Counted from the first letter of the stretch, positions 8,951 through 18,723 are shown. The stretch: DNA of 64,000 bases from Planctomycetota bacterium (GCA_014238415.1 JABABA010000006.1:85733-149732), one strand, 5' to 3'. The notes: generated by a model not told the origin, from the sequence alone. Program-made: numbers and translations.

Positions 8951-9616
8951 CTAGCCTGCCCAAGAACAAACGGGGCAAGCCTTTGGATCGTGGCCCCGGG
9001 CGGGGCAATGCTCTCGCCCGCAGAAAATCATGGCCAGGTGCAGAAAGGCCCAGTCATCTTCAGGGAAGAGCGCTTTGAGATCCTGTTCAGTGCGTACCAC
9101 GGTCGAGCCATTGGAGAGCCCCCAGCGCTCGGCTAGCCTGTGAATGTGCGTGTCCACGGGAAAAGCAGGTACCCCGAAGGCCTGCACCATGACCACGCTG
9201 GCGGTCTTGTGTCCTACCCCTGGCAAGTCCTCAAGGGCTTGCATGTCCTCAGGCACTTCGCCACCGTGGCGCTCTAAGAGCAACTGGGACATGCGCTTGA
9301 GATTCTTGGCCTTGGTTGGGGCCAGCCCGATCTGACGAATCAGGTTCTTGATGTCAGTTACCGACATCTTGGCCATGGATTCGGCGTCACTGGCTCGCTT
9401 GAAGAGTTCCGGGGTGACCTCGTTGACCTTCTTGTCGGTGGTCTGTGCCGAGAGCATGACAGCTACCAGGAGCGTGAAGGGACTCGCATGATCGAGGGGC
9501 ACGTCCGGCGAGGGGAATAGTTCGTGCAGTTGCGCGGCGATGCGCGAGGCCTTGGCCTGCTGTCTGGCGTTGGGGCGCTTGGGCCCCGGAATTCTTGATC
9601 CTGTGCGGCCCGGCAT
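8951..9616 (-). CDS. nth: Endonuclease III (DNA glycosylase/AP lyase)
   Basis: A 221-residue base-excision repair enzyme that removes oxidised pyrimidines and cleaves the abasic site. The core is complete: PFTLLVAVMLSAQTTDKKVN at the N terminus, the helix-hairpin-helix LEDLPGVGHKTASVVM with the catalytic lysine, and FPVDTHIHRLAERWGL with the catalytic aspartate. The C-terminal cysteines are arranged FCGREHCPARG then ACPVCSW, which gives a C-x4-C-x9-C-x2-C spacing instead of the usual C-x6-C-x2-C-x5-C, so the 4Fe-4S cluster may be altered or absent. The same strand continues into cyaY downstream (69-base gap). Confidence 0.92.
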   Translation of the reverse strand: MPGRTGSRIPGPKRPNARQQAKASRIAAQLHELFPSPDVPLDHASPFTLLVAVMLSAQTTDKKVNEVTPELFKRASDAESMAKMSVTDIKNLIRQIGLAPTKAKNLKRMSQLLLERHGGEVPEDMQALEDLPGVGHKTASVVMVQAFGVPAFPVDTHIHRLAERWGLSNGSTVVRTEQDLKALFPEDDWAFLHLAMIFCGREHCPARGHDPKACPVCSWAG

Positions 9617-9687
9617 GGATCAAGCGTAACGCCTTGCGGGGAGGGGCGCGGGCGCGGGGCCTGGGTCAGGTGAGTTGGCTCTCGCCC

Positions 9688-11115
9688 TCATTCGCTCCAG
9701 GTGGTGCCGGCCTTGGGAGCCTCGCTCGGCAGGCTTTCCAGGCGCGTGCTGAAGAACAGGGTTGGAGTCATGGAATCCGGGGGCCTGCTCGATCTTGGTT
9801 CTGGCATGCTGAATTCGAGTACCTGGGTCACATCTGGCAGAGCGCGGAAGATGGCCTCGCTGTCAAGGGACTCGATGCGGCGCACAACCCTCAGGCGCAG
9901 GTCCTGATCGACCGGCAGGTTGTGGAAAGTAAGTTCTCCCGTCACGGGACAGGTTTCCTGGCGCAGGGTCTGCCAGAGCAGGCCGTCAGAGACTTTGTTG
10001 ATTGGGACTGGCGTTGGCTTCGTATTCTGCCTCGGCTCCCTTGGCTCGGGGGGCAGGCCTGCCGCCTCGCGTTCCTTGCGCTGCTTGAGGCGATCCTGGC
10101 GCATGCGGCGCAGGCGACCGCCCCTGGGGCCCTGATTGGCTTGCGGATCCCCTTCCGGGTTCTCTGCAAACTCCTCGAAGGGCAATCCGCCCTTCTTTCT
10201 GGCCTCGTCGCGGGTCCTCTTGAGTATTTCCTGCTGTTTGGCCAGGGCAATCTGCCGGCGGGTCTGAGCGTCGTAGGTTTCAAGGAATTGAGTATCGTCC
10301 CGTCCCGCCTTAGCCTTCTTGCCCGTTTGAATCGCAATTGCGAACATGGCCTGGCGCTCATTTCGTGGGGGTCTGGCTCCCTGGACCACAACCCGGGTGC
10401 GGGTAGTTCCGCTGATCACCAGGTCCAGATGTTGCGGGTCTCCGGCGTGGCGAGTGGTCAAGTTCTCGTCCTGCCAACGAGGTTTTCCTGGCAGGCCGAC
10501 CACCATGCGCAGGGGGACATCGGCGGGAATGTGGGCTACAAATCCACCGTTCGCGGCCACCTGACCTCCCAGGAGTTTGCTCGCGCGCTTCAATCGTTTG
10601 GGGTAGGGCTCACCATCCCGCAGGAACCAGATGAATTGGCCTACTTGATTGCGTCCAAAACGATCTGTGACCGTTCCGCTGATGCGCAGATCGGGATAGA
10701 GCTTGACCACGAGGTGTTCCCTGCTACCTGCTTCGAGCACTACTGTTCTCAGATCATCAATGAACTCTGGGTGTTGTACGAGCAGCTCCCAGTTTCCAGC
10801 TTTCAGGCTCGGAAAAGTGTGCACCCCGTTACCGGTCAAGTTGATGCCCAGGTCTGCACGGGTCAGACTGACGACCGCATCGGCCAGCTGCACTCCCTGT
10901 GGATTCTTGGTGATCACTTCCAGGCTGGCTGGTTCAAACGCGCGGGCATCTTCGCGCTGCATGACCAGCGGTTCACTGGGTTCGTCCTTGGTGGTGGTCT
11001 CCTGCTGCGGGTTCAACTCTTGGGGTTCGGGCGGAAGCTCCTGGCCGCCCATGGTCAGGAGGATCGCACCCACGAGGGCAGCGCAGAAAAAAAGGACGAT
11101 CAGGAGGCGGGACAT
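9688..11115 (-). CDS. Membrane-anchored protein with carboxypeptidase-regulatory-like domains
   Basis: A 475-residue protein with an N-terminal signal anchor (SRLLIVLFFCAALVGAILL) and a low-complexity acidic/proline linker. Beta-sandwich repeats of the carboxypeptidase-regulatory-like/CNA-B type follow: SLEVITKNPQGVQLADAVVSL, then LRISGTVTDRFGRNQVGQF. Between residues about 290 and 360 lies a highly charged stretch rich in Arg, Lys and Glu, including GPRGGRLRRMRQDRLKQRK, which looks disordered or coiled. A final beta domain (GELTFHNLPVDQDLRLRVV) follows. No enzyme motif is seen. It resembles the larger protein at 18833-20794 in plan. It may be an envelope-attached structural or binding protein; function is unknown. 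Confidence 0.6.
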   Translation of the reverse strand: MSRLLIVLFFCAALVGAILLTMGGQELPPEPQELNPQQETTTKDEPSEPLVMQREDARAFEPASLEVITKNPQGVQLADAVVSLTRADLGINLTGNGVHTFPSLKAGNWELLVQHPEFIDDLRTVVLEAGSREHLVVKLYPDLRISGTVTDRFGRNQVGQFIWFLRDGEPYPKRLKRASKLLGGQVAANGGFVAHIPADVPLRMVVGLPGKPRWQDENLTTRHAGDPQHLDLVISGTTRTRVVVQGARPPRNERQAMFAIAIQTGKKAKAGRDDTQFLETYDAQTRRQIALAKQQEILKRTRDEARKKGGLPFEEFAENPEGDPQANQGPRGGRLRRMRQDRLKQRKEREAAGLPPEPREPRQNTKPTPVPINKVSDGLLWQTLRQETCPVTGELTFHNLPVDQDLRLRVVRRIESLDSEAIFRALPDVTQVLEFSMPEPRSSRPPDSMTPTLFFSTRLESLPSEAPKAGTTWSE

Positions 11116-11177
11116 GGGGAACCAGGTGGCATCAGAAACGGCCCGGGGGGCGTTCCGTTGGGTCTTTTCGGGTTCTT

Positions 11178-11215
11178 GGGAGGCACTTCTGGAGGCAGGG
11201 GCCCCTAGGCCTCCC
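11178..11215 (-). terminator. Inverted repeat after the acyl-CoA carboxylase operon
   Basis: Arms GGGAGGC (11178-11184) and GCCTCCC (11209-11215) enclose the palindrome AGGGGCCCCT (11197-11206), in the 133-base gap after the biotin carrier stop. There is no T-tract after the stem on the minus strand, so an intrinsic terminator is uncertain; it may only stabilise the 3' end. Confidence 0.3.
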
Positions 11216-11248
11216 GAAAGGGGACGGACTGCCCGAATTGTCTTCGGC

Positions 11249-11833
11249 TCAATCCCCTTCCAACTCGATCAGGGCTTCACCTTGGGTGACTTCGGCCCCG
11301 TCTTGTGCCAGCCAGGCCTTGAGGCGCAGTCTGGCGGGCCACTCCTCGCCCCCGGAGAAAGCGACCGTAGTGAAGGTCTTCATCACCTCGATCATGCCGA
11401 TTGCCTGGCCTGGGTCAATGTTGTCTCCGGGGCTGATGAAGGGCTCATCCGTTGGGCTGGCTCGATGATAGAAGCGGCCGGTTTGAGGGCTCTTGAGCAC
11501 CAGCGCCTTTTCGTCGATGGCTGCATTGGGGGAGTCGTTGGACTCCGTGCCGGAGAAATTATCTTCCAGCAGGGACAGACAGTAGACGCGCGTTCCATAG
11601 TCAACTGGTTGCTGTACCAGTTCTGATCTCGGCCCTTGAATCCGTCCCTGCACCTGGGCGGGTACGAGCAATTCATGGGCCCGTCCCAGGATCATCAACA
11701 CGCCAGCTGCATCCCCCGGGCTGAGCAGGCCGTCCGGGGGTTGGGCGTCGGTGAAGAGGCCCACATCTGGTGCACTCAGCCAGATTTCGTCCCCGTGGCG
11801 CTGCACGAGCAGCTCCAATGTCGGGCGGCTCAT
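11249..11833 (-). CDS. Biotin carboxyl carrier protein of an acyl-CoA carboxylase
   Basis: A 194-residue protein whose C-terminal half (residues about 110-193) is a biotinyl domain: [16 protein letters not shown], then [16 protein letters not shown] with the biotin-accepting lysine in EVMKT, a variant of the usual E-A-M-K-M. The N-terminal half ([20 protein letters not shown]) is not a recognised domain and may dock to the partner subunits, as in AccB. The start ATG overlaps the carboxyltransferase stop as ATGA, indicating translational coupling. Biotin carboxylase, carboxyltransferase and carrier thus form one three-gene operon, in that order. The carrier is last, unlike the common accB-accC order. 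Confidence 0.85.
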   Translation of the reverse strand: MSRPTLELLVQRHGDEIWLSAPDVGLFTDAQPPDGLLSPGDAAGVLMILGRAHELLVPAQVQGRIQGPRSELVQQPVDYGTRVYCLSLLEDNFSGTESNDSPNAAIDEKALVLKSPQTGRFYHRASPTDEPFISPGDNIDPGQAIGMIEVMKTFTTVAFSGGEEWPARLRLKAWLAQDGAEVTQGEALIELEGD

Positions 11834-13557
11834 CGGTTGAGCTCCGTCAGCGCAGCGAGATCGTGCAGGCTCCAGATGCGCGGGTTCTTCGTGCGGCGGT
11901 TGGCATTGGACTGGTAGCTCGTCTCGGCGAATAACTCAATCCACGACCGCAATTCGTCCAGGCGTACGATCTCATCGGTGTCCATCTGGCTGGCAGCAGA
12001 GTAAGGGTCCATGTCCGCTTCAATGCGCGCTTCGGTGGCCTGCATGCCCTCTTCAATGGCAGCCTTTTCGTCGGGATCCTCCACGGCGATTTCGAACTCG
12101 TCGTCGAGTTTGCTGTTGAAGGCGGCGATGGCCAGGGTTCGCCCTTCCATGACCGCCAGGCGCGTAAGTGTGGTGGAGAGCTGCACCACAGGTTCATAGG
12201 GCATGCCCGCCATGGCGTAGTAGCCCGCACCCGAGGCCTTGCGCAACAGGACTGTGAACATGGGGGTTTTGCCCGTGCTGTTGGCGTAGATCAAAGACGA
12301 GCCATAGCCCAGGAGCCCCACGCGCTCGGCCTCCACCCCGATGTCGAAGCCGGAAACATCCTGCAGCCAGACAAGGGGAATGCCATCTTCCTCGCAGGCA
12401 CGGCGGAAGGTGGCCAGCTTTGCGATGCCATCCCGATAGAGGATGCCCCCGGGTTTCTGGGCTCCGCGCACTTCGGTGTCGTCGATCAGACCTCCGCGGT
12501 TGGCGGCGAATCCCATGTAGAGTCCATTGACCCGGCCGATGCCCACGATGATTTCCTCACCGCGAGCGGGCAGAATCTCCCAGAACATGCTGCGGTCAAC
12601 CAGGCGCGCCAGAACTTCTTCGATTGCGTAGGTCACTCGGTGATCTGCAGGCAATAGGCCTGATAGCTCGCTGGCACCGTGGAACGGTTCGCTGGCCTCG
12701 AATCCATGGCGGTGGTATTCCGCGCCAGAAGTGGGCAGCTTGGCGAGTTCTTCGCGGATCGCTGTCAGGGCAGTTTCATCATCGGGTACGCGCTCATCAG
12801 CGCAGCCTGATTGGTGCACATGTACTTCTGGACCGCCGATGTCAAGGCTGGAGAGTTTTTGGCTCTTGGCTCCTTTGATCAACGCTGCGCCCGCGATCAC
12901 CATGTAGGCCTGTTCGGTCATGAATACCCGATCGGAGATGATCGGCATGTAGCCGCCTCCTGCGATGCAGTCACCGAAGACGCCCGCGATTTGTGGAACA
13001 CCTGCCGCGGAGAGTTCGGCGTTCTTCTTGAATATGTGCCCCGCTCCCGTGCGGCCTGGAAAGGAGTGCGCTTGCTCCGGCAAGAAGAGCCCGGAGCAAT
13101 CCACCAGGTAGACCGTGGGGATGCCAAGGCGCAGAGCCATCTCCTGGGCGCGCTCGATCTTCTCAGGTGTCTGGGGCCACCAGGATCCAGAGGCCACTGT
13201 GTTGTCGTTGGCGATCACCATTGTCCAGCGTTCGCAAATCATGACAAAGGCAGTGACCACTCCCGCTGCGGGGGATGTGAGCTTGCCGAAGGACACTCCG
13301 TGGTTGACAAAGGTGCCCACCTCGAAGACCTCGCTACCCTCATCTGCCAGCCTTGCTATACGCTCGCGGCTGGTGAGTTTTTTCTTCTCATGCACCCGGT
13401 CCGCGTACTTTTCGCCCCAGCCCTCAGCGACCTTTTCTCGGCGCTCGGTCAGGGTTTCTTCTCGTTCGCGCATGGCATCTGTCTGGCGCGCAAAGATCTT
13501 GGGGTCGAGGGCCTGGTCCAGGGGCGAACCAATAGGAGTGAGGGGAACATGGGCCAT
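11830..13557 (-). CDS. Acyl-CoA carboxylase carboxyltransferase subunit (PccB-like)
   Basis: A 575-residue carboxyltransferase with two crotonase-fold halves, the beta-subunit type of propionyl-, methylcrotonyl- and similar acyl-CoA carboxylases. The N-terminal half contains [20 protein letters not shown], then [20 protein letters not shown], forming the acyl-CoA side. The C-terminal half has [19 protein letters not shown] and [20 protein letters not shown], for biotin binding and oxyanion formation. Substrate preference cannot be read from sequence; with separate biotin carboxylase and carrier genes it forms a three-subunit enzyme. It starts 5 bases after the biotin carboxylase stop and overlaps the carrier gene. 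Confidence 0.88.
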   Translation of the reverse strand: MAHVPLTPIGSPLDQALDPKIFARQTDAMREREETLTERREKVAEGWGEKYADRVHEKKKLTSRERIARLADEGSEVFEVGTFVNHGVSFGKLTSPAAGVVTAFVMICERWTMVIANDNTVASGSWWPQTPEKIERAQEMALRLGIPTVYLVDCSGLFLPEQAHSFPGRTGAGHIFKKNAELSAAGVPQIAGVFGDCIAGGGYMPIISDRVFMTEQAYMVIAGAALIKGAKSQKLSSLDIGGPEVHVHQSGCADERVPDDETALTAIREELAKLPTSGAEYHRHGFEASEPFHGASELSGLLPADHRVTYAIEEVLARLVDRSMFWEILPARGEEIIVGIGRVNGLYMGFAANRGGLIDDTEVRGAQKPGGILYRDGIAKLATFRRACEEDGIPLVWLQDVSGFDIGVEAERVGLLGYGSSLIYANSTGKTPMFTVLLRKASGAGYYAMAGMPYEPVVQLSTTLTRLAVMEGRTLAIAAFNSKLDDEFEIAVEDPDEKAAIEEGMQATEARIEADMDPYSAASQMDTDEIVRLDELRSWIELFAETSYQSNANRRTKNPRIWSLHDLAALTELNR

Positions 13558-13562
13558 GGTTG

Positions 13563-14927
13563 CTAACTCACCTTTTGGGGGGTCCAGCCGGGAATGGAGC
13601 CGGTGTTGTAGGCACCGCTCTGGAACTCCCCGCTGGCCAGCACGGCCTGGTGCAGGGGAGTGGTCGAGGTGACCCCTTCTATCACCAGGCCGTCCAGGGC
13701 CCGGCGCATGGTCTCCAGCGCCTCGGTCCGGTCTTTGCCGTGGGCAATCAGCTTGGCCATCAGGGAATCATAGTGGGGAGGGATCGTGTCCCCCTCCTGA
13801 ACGTGCGTGTCGATGCGCAGGCTGCCAGGGCCCAGGTCGCGTGGGATTTGAAAGCGCGTCAGGTCACCGGGCGTTGGCTGGAAGTTCTGGGTTGGGTCTT
13901 CCGCGTTGATGCGGCATTCGATGGCGTGGCCGCTGATACTGATTTCCTCCTGGGTTTGTTCGAGCTTCTCTCCGGCGGCCACCCGGATCTGTTCGCGGAC
14001 GATGTCTACGCCCGTAATGCACTCGCTGATACCGTGTTCAACCTGCAGGCGCGTGTTCATTTCCATGAAGTGCAAGTCACCCGATTCCGCATCCATCAGG
14101 AATTCGATGGTACCAGCGCCCACATAGCCCAGGGCGGCGGCGGCTTGGGCGGCCGCGGTTCCCAGTTCTTCGCGCTGCTCGTGGTCCAGGGCAGGGGAGG
14201 GGCTTTCTTCGATCAGCTTTTGGTGCTTGCGTTGGATCGAGCACTCGCGCTCGTAGAGATGCAGCACCTTGCCCCAACGATCCCCGAGGATCTGCACTTC
14301 AATGTGCCGGCCGTTCTGCAGACACTTTTCCAGAAACAGGTCGCCGTTGCCAAAAGCCCCCATGGCTTCGGCGGAGGCCTGCGCGTAACCTGCCCGTAGT
14401 TCCTCCCCATTGGAGCAAAGGCGCATGCCGCGACCTCCGCCACCCGCGTCGGCTTTGATCATCACCGGATAGCCGATTCGGGCAGCTACTTCCAACGCTT
14501 CGTCCACGTCCCGCAGCAAGCCTTCGGAGCCAGGGATCAGGGTCAGGCCCGCCCGGCGTGCAGCTTGTTTGGAGGGCCACTTGAGCCCCATGGAGTCGAT
14601 CAGGGAGGGGCTCGGTCCGATGAAGGTCAGGCCGTGCTGTTGACAGAGGGCTGCGAAGCGCGCGTTCTCCGCCAGGAAGCCCCAACCAGGATGCAGCGCC
14701 GCACAGCCGGTTTGCAGGGCGGCCTGGACCGCGGCTTCCACCCGCAGATAGCTAAGTTCCGGATTGCCTGGCCCCAGGCAGACTACTTCGTCCATGGCAG
14801 AGGCCCAGGATGTCTCGCGATCTGCTTGGGATACCGCGCAGACCGGGCTGATGCCCAGGGATCTGGCCGCATGCGCCACGCGCACCGCGACCTCCCCTCG
14901 GTTGGCTATGAACAATCGACGAAACAT
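13563..14927 (-). CDS. accC: Biotin carboxylase subunit of an acyl-CoA carboxylase
   Basis: A 454-residue ATP-grasp enzyme that carboxylates the biotin of the carrier protein with bicarbonate and ATP. Conserved blocks are [16 protein letters not shown] at the N terminus, [16 protein letters not shown], the glycine-rich ATP loop [17 protein letters not shown], the [20 protein letters not shown] segment and [11 protein letters not shown] with the catalytic region. The residues after EH are GISE instead of the common PVTE, a small deviation. Length is normal for AccC (about 450). It is the first gene of the leftward carboxylase operon. It diverges from a large exported protein gene with about 100 bases between, which must hold the promoters. 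Confidence 0.93.
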   Translation of the reverse strand: MFRRLFIANRGEVAVRVAHAARSLGISPVCAVSQADRETSWASAMDEVVCLGPGNPELSYLRVEAAVQAALQTGCAALHPGWGFLAENARFAALCQQHGLTFIGPSPSLIDSMGLKWPSKQAARRAGLTLIPGSEGLLRDVDEALEVAARIGYPVMIKADAGGGGRGMRLCSNGEELRAGYAQASAEAMGAFGNGDLFLEKCLQNGRHIEVQILGDRWGKVLHLYERECSIQRKHQKLIEESPSPALDHEQREELGTAAAQAAAALGYVGAGTIEFLMDAESGDLHFMEMNTRLQVEHGISECITGVDIVREQIRVAAGEKLEQTQEEISISGHAIECRINAEDPTQNFQPTPGDLTRFQIPRDLGPGSLRIDTHVQEGDTIPPHYDSLMAKLIAHGKDRTEALETMRRALDGLVIEGVTSTTPLHQAVLASGEFQSGAYNTGSIPGWTPQKVS

Positions 14928-15015
14928 GCTGGCGACAGGGTAGCGCGGAGGGACCGCGGGTTTCGCCCCTCAAGCTGCCAATCGGTGCTTCCCTCGACTC
15001 GCCGGGGCTCCGGGG

Positions 15016-15021
15016 TACACT
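15016..15021 (+). promoter_or_regulatory. Putative -10 hexamer before the 683-residue exported protein
   Basis: TACACT ends nine bases before the TTG at 15031. If it is the -10 box, transcription would start almost at the first codon, giving a very short leader or favouring the in-frame GTG at 15055. The same hexamer precedes fhs and the last gene in the window. Confidence 0.22.
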
Positions 15022-15030
15022 GGCCAGCCC

Positions 15031-17082
15031 TTGCTCCGGTTTCCTTCTCCTCTTGTGCTCCTGATCGGTCTGGCTCCTTTCCTGGCAGTAGATCAGGTAA
15101 TGGGCAGACCCCAGGTGTCCCGAGTCGAATTCCAATCTGTGCCCCACGCTTTGGCCAGCCTGGAGGCACCCAGCCGTCCTTTGCGCACCCGGGCGCAGGA
15201 TTGGTTGGACGAGCATCTGTTGCCCGAGCATACGCCGCTGCTGGTCGAGGCACTTTCTGCTGGGGCGGAGACCGAGCGGCGGCTGGCCCTGATCATTGGC
15301 GGAAGGGACCAGCACTTTGCCCTGGCCGTTGCGCTCCTGTCCTCTCCTCTCGCGCGAGGTCAGGCCCTCGGTCGTGAAGCCCTGATTGCTCGCTACCTCG
15401 ATTGGAATCCAGAGGGGTTCCGCCTGCCCCAGAGTTGGTCGGCTGTGCGGGGCCGCTTGAGCGATCCGCCGGGTGAGTTGGTATCGATTGAATTGACCGG
15501 TGCGCATCTCGTCGAAGTCATTGATCAACTCGACCGCCTCGGCGGTGCGCCACTGCCCCTGCTTGTGGACCCCCGTTGGACCAACCCCTTACCGACCCAA
15601 CGCCCAGGCCCTGATGTCTTGGAAGGAAGCTGGTCTCTGATTTTCAATCGTCTCGCACGGCAATATCGCGGCAACCTGATGCTGCTGCCTGGAGCCGATG
15701 CAGGCCAGGGTTCACCAGGCGCTGGATCCATGTTGTTGATGGCACCTCTGGGCGTGGAGTTTTCCTCCCCGAGTGTCGAGATCCTGGTGGATTGGATCAG
15801 CCTGGTGCAACGGCCCCACGACCGGGAGAGCAACCGCCGGGGGGCCATGGCATTGGCCCGTTCGGGGTGGCCTGGGGCTCTGGCCTGGTTGGGCGAGAGG
15901 TTTGCAGCAGACGCAGGCAGTCCTGTCTTGGATGCCCTGCTTGACTCAGCGGCGCGCGGGCGTTGGTGTGTTGCCCTTGATAGGCGTGAAGCTCTCTTGG
16001 GGGTATTGGATGATCTGGAAGGGGGTTTGGAGGTTGATTCAAGCGCTGCTTGGATGCGCGCAGGGCGGCTTGCACGAGCACTGAGGGCTCTCGGTTCGGT
16101 GACCCATGAGGGCTCGAGCCTGGTCCCGGACCTGGTTGCAGGGCTTGCTACTTCAAAGGAGATCGGGCAGTGGGTGCGCTTGGAAGCGTTGGCTGCCATG
16201 GCCTCGCCGGTGGGATCTTCTGTTGAGCATACCGAGTTGATTGCCGCGGCCCGTGGTGCCCTGGCACGGCCCGGGCACCCTGCACGTCGCATGGCTGCCA
16301 TGACCTGGTTGAATCGCCTGGGTGCGCCTGCGGCTGGCCCCGATGCAAAGACCGAACCCCTGCCTGATCCGTGGCCCCTTCTGGAGTGGGGTGTGCTTTT
16401 GCCCAGCGCACGATTCATTCCCAAGGCTCTGGTGAGTCAGGGCTGGCGACCACCGGAGGAAAGCAGGCCCGGTCCCGGGACCAGTTCTTCAGCTCAGACG
16501 CTCTACTTGCATTGGTTGCTTTCCGGGGGAGAAGTGGAGCGGGCCCTTGAGGCAGTCCCCGAAGAGGACGCTGCCCTGTTGGGCATGGTGGCAATGGTGC
16601 TCGACGATTTGCGTCGCGAGGGTGCGTTGGAGGTCCGCGCACGATTTCTGCAGGGCCTGCGGGACCTGGGTCGAGGCGTGGCGGTGGGGCATCTTGAGCT
16701 ACACCCAGGACCCGGCTTCAATCGACCCTTTGCGGAGCAACTGCTGGACAGTGAGGCGAGCAGGCGGTCTGCCTTGGATTGGGGCAGCATTGGAATGCTC
16801 GCTGTTCGTGGGCCCTTTCAAAAGCAGGCCCAGGATCTCCTGGTCGAGGCCCTGGCTGACCCGAGACTGAGGGTGAATGCCTTGAAACCGCTCCAGGGAG
16901 TCTGGGTCGGGATGCTGGGGGATCGCGAGGACAAGATGGCTGATGAGTTCATGGGGCGTGTAGAGGAGGCCTTGGGTCCCCAGGCCTTTGGCCCTCAGTC
17001 ATCAATTCGCGACATCCTGGAAATTTCCCTTACTACCTCGGTCGCCCTCTGGAAAAGGGATGTGGCCTGGCCCAGGGATTGA
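15031..17082 (+). CDS. Exported protein with HEAT-like helical repeats, unknown function
   Basis: A 683-residue protein with an N-terminal hydrophobic signal (LVLLIGLAPFLAVDQVMG) starting at TTG 15031 or GTG 15055; no clear ribosome site separates them. The segment around residues 150-185 (ELTGAHLVEVIDQLDRLGG, then PLPLLVDPRW) resembles the short alpha/beta STN-like modules found at secretin N termini. The rest is mostly alpha-helical, with stretches such as NRRGAMALARSGWPGALAWL and IGQWVRLEALAAMASPVGSS that look like HEAT-type repeats. No catalytic motif is visible. The gene is monocistronic between the carboxylase operon and a CpsD-like ATPase. The domain comparisons are impressions from sequence, not a search. 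Confidence 0.55.
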   Translation: MLRFPSPLVLLIGLAPFLAVDQVMGRPQVSRVEFQSVPHALASLEAPSRPLRTRAQDWLDEHLLPEHTPLLVEALSAGAETERRLALIIGGRDQHFALAVALLSSPLARGQALGREALIARYLDWNPEGFRLPQSWSAVRGRLSDPPGELVSIELTGAHLVEVIDQLDRLGGAPLPLLVDPRWTNPLPTQRPGPDVLEGSWSLIFNRLARQYRGNLMLLPGADAGQGSPGAGSMLLMAPLGVEFSSPSVEILVDWISLVQRPHDRESNRRGAMALARSGWPGALAWLGERFAADAGSPVLDALLDSAARGRWCVALDRREALLGVLDDLEGGLEVDSSAAWMRAGRLARALRALGSVTHEGSSLVPDLVAGLATSKEIGQWVRLEALAAMASPVGSSVEHTELIAAARGALARPGHPARRMAAMTWLNRLGAPAAGPDAKTEPLPDPWPLLEWGVLLPSARFIPKALVSQGWRPPEESRPGPGTSSSAQTLYLHWLLSGGEVERALEAVPEEDAALLGMVAMVLDDLRREGALEVRARFLQGLRDLGRGVAVGHLELHPGPGFNRPFAEQLLDSEASRRSALDWGSIGMLAVRGPFQKQAQDLLVEALADPRLRVNALKPLQGVWVGMLGDREDKMADEFMGRVEEALGPQAFGPQSSIRDILEISLTTSVALWKRDVAWPRD

Positions 17083-17245
17083 GGCTGGAAGGGGGGAATT
17101 GGATTGAAAGAACGGGCCCGGTTTCCTTTTTGCAGCTTCAATCTGTGGCGTATGGGCCTACGCTGCCCTCCCAAGGTGCAGAAATGGCTGGTTTCCAGTT
17201 GCGGTATGCGGCCTGGCGCGCCGATGGAAGCCTAAGGAAGATCCT

Positions 17246-17965
17246 ATGCCCTCGACCAAATCATCAGACGTACTGGCTGTACCTCAGCCTGAAGAGTCCC
17301 TGGGTGTGCCTGTGACCGGCGAAGAGCTGTGCGTGATTACAGCTCCTCGCTCCCAGCAGGCCGAGCAATTTCGCGTGCTGCGTAACTCAATCCAGGCCCT
17401 CAATCCCGACGGAGCCTCTCACACTCTGGTCCTGACCAGCGCCTTGCGCGGTGAGGGCAAGACCGTTGCGACTTTTAATCTGGCAGCAGCCATGACCGAA
17501 TTGCCCGGGATCCAGGTCCTGGTGGTAGACGCGGATCTGCACCGGCCCTCCATTGAAAAGAGCCTTGGCCTTCCCTTGCGTAAGGGTCTGGCGGATCTCC
17601 TCGCGGGTGGTGTTTCCCTGGATAACGCTGTGCGTGCCACTTCGGTTCCGGGCGTTTCGATTCTTGGTGCTGGTACCCTGCCCAAGAATCCAAGTCAGCT
17701 GCTCGGTTCCGATCGCATGCGCACGGTGCTGGACAAGCTGCGACAAAACTATTCCTATGTGTTGATCGATACCCCGGCAGCTGCTGGGGTTTCCGACGCT
17801 TCGCTGCTCGGTGCCATGGCCGACGGAATCCTGATGGTCGTGCGCTTGGGATCAACGCCGCGGCAATTTGTGCAGCAAACGATCAATGTGCTTGAGTCCC
17901 TCGGCGGCAATGTGCTTGGCACCTGCCTGACCGGCGCGGAAGAGCCGGACACCACTGGCGACTGA
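17246..17965 (+). CDS. CpsD/CapB-type P-loop ATPase (BY-kinase catalytic domain)
   Basis: A 239-residue cytoplasmic ATPase of the bacterial tyrosine kinase/MinD-like group. The motifs are EQFRVLRNSIQAL (the ExxRxLRxxI oligomerisation helix), Walker A TSALRGEGKTVATFNLA, Walker A' VLVVDADLHRPS and Walker B YVLIDTPAAAG. A purine-rich AAGGAAG eight bases before the ATG is a good ribosome site. Oddly, the C terminus (TGAEEPDTTGD) has no tyrosine cluster, and no Wzz-like membrane partner or polysaccharide gene is nearby. It may therefore act as a P-loop switch and not as an autophosphorylating kinase. Its stop is eight bases from that of the convergent SprT-like gene. Confidence 0.8.
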   Translation: MPSTKSSDVLAVPQPEESLGVPVTGEELCVITAPRSQQAEQFRVLRNSIQALNPDGASHTLVLTSALRGEGKTVATFNLAAAMTELPGIQVLVVDADLHRPSIEKSLGLPLRKGLADLLAGGVSLDNAVRATSVPGVSILGAGTLPKNPSQLLGSDRMRTVLDKLRQNYSYVLIDTPAAAGVSDASLLGAMADGILMVVRLGSTPRQFVQQTINVLESLGGNVLGTCLTGAEEPDTTGD

Positions 17966-17973
17966 GCACTCTT

Positions 17974-18687
17974 CTACCGGATTCGTGCCAAGGAGCGTGC
18001 CGCGCGTACCAGGCGTGGGAGGTGCTTGCGCTCGTAGGCCCGGGCCTTCTCGTGGTCGGGCCAGGAACGTTCACGCTGGCGGAACTCGGGGTGATGGGGA
18101 CACCAACGGCCCCCCTGGTCGCGGATGGGTGGATGGGCAGCGTGCAGGAGTTCGTGGACCAGGACTGTCCGCACAAACCAAGCTGGAACACTGGGATCAT
18201 CCAGCACCGGATGCAGGCGCACGCGGTTGGTCTGGGCGTCCCAGGATCCGAGGCGCAGGCTGCCGCGGGAACGACTGGCTCGGCGCAGGCCCCACTCCAG
18301 GTGGGGGCGTTTGTCCGGTGACAGGCTGGATTCAAGGAAGCCCTCCCAGAGGTCTTGGGCCAGGTCATTCAGGTCATAGGTCTCTCCCTGTCCTGATCGG
18401 AGTGGCGCCCTGCGCTGAATTCGTTGGGAGTAGATTGTCTTTTCCAGCCATTGATCGAGGCCCTCGCAGGCACGCTTTGAGCGGCGTCCGTTGCGTAGCC
18501 AGCGGGCCAGGTTGTCGAGCACATCCTCGGGCGCCTGGGCGAACGCCTGGTGCAGGCGCAGGTCCCATTGGTCGCCTTTGCGTTGTCCCCGTACGGGTTG
18601 GCTCATGGCCCTTGTGAGGGTCACTCTTACTGTTAAGCCTGCTTGGTCCGTGAGGTAGGCGCCGAGCTGTTGAGGAGTGTGGGGCAT
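17974..18687 (-). CDS. SprT-like zinc metallopeptidase domain protein
   Basis: A 237-residue protein whose C-terminal third carries the SprT-like signature: WFVRTVLVHELLHAAHPP with the HExxH zinc-binding motif, followed by HHPEFRQRERSW, supplying the further histidine. The N-terminal two thirds (LGAYLTDQAGLTVRVTLTRA, then PEDVLDNLARWLRNGRRSKR) are helical and match the usual layout of bacterial SprT-like proteins, which bind DNA or RNA in some homologues. The start at ATG 18687 was chosen because the longer frame back to 19050 reads through a hairpin and antisense to the neighbouring gene. Substrate and role are unknown; the eukaryotic relative Spartan cleaves DNA-protein crosslinks. Confidence 0.75.
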   Translation of the reverse strand: MPHTPQQLGAYLTDQAGLTVRVTLTRAMSQPVRGQRKGDQWDLRLHQAFAQAPEDVLDNLARWLRNGRRSKRACEGLDQWLEKTIYSQRIQRRAPLRSGQGETYDLNDLAQDLWEGFLESSLSPDKRPHLEWGLRRASRSRGSLRLGSWDAQTNRVRLHPVLDDPSVPAWFVRTVLVHELLHAAHPPIRDQGGRWCPHHPEFRQRERSWPDHEKARAYERKHLPRLVRAARSLARIR

Positions 18688-18723
18688 GCGTGCTGAATCC
18701 AGCCGTACGATACAAGGTACAAA

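Noticed and set aside
9595..11208. Open frame of 537 codons on the plus strand
   Set aside because: Antisense to the beta-sandwich protein at 9688-11115, which has a clear signal anchor and repeats; the plus frame shows no family features.
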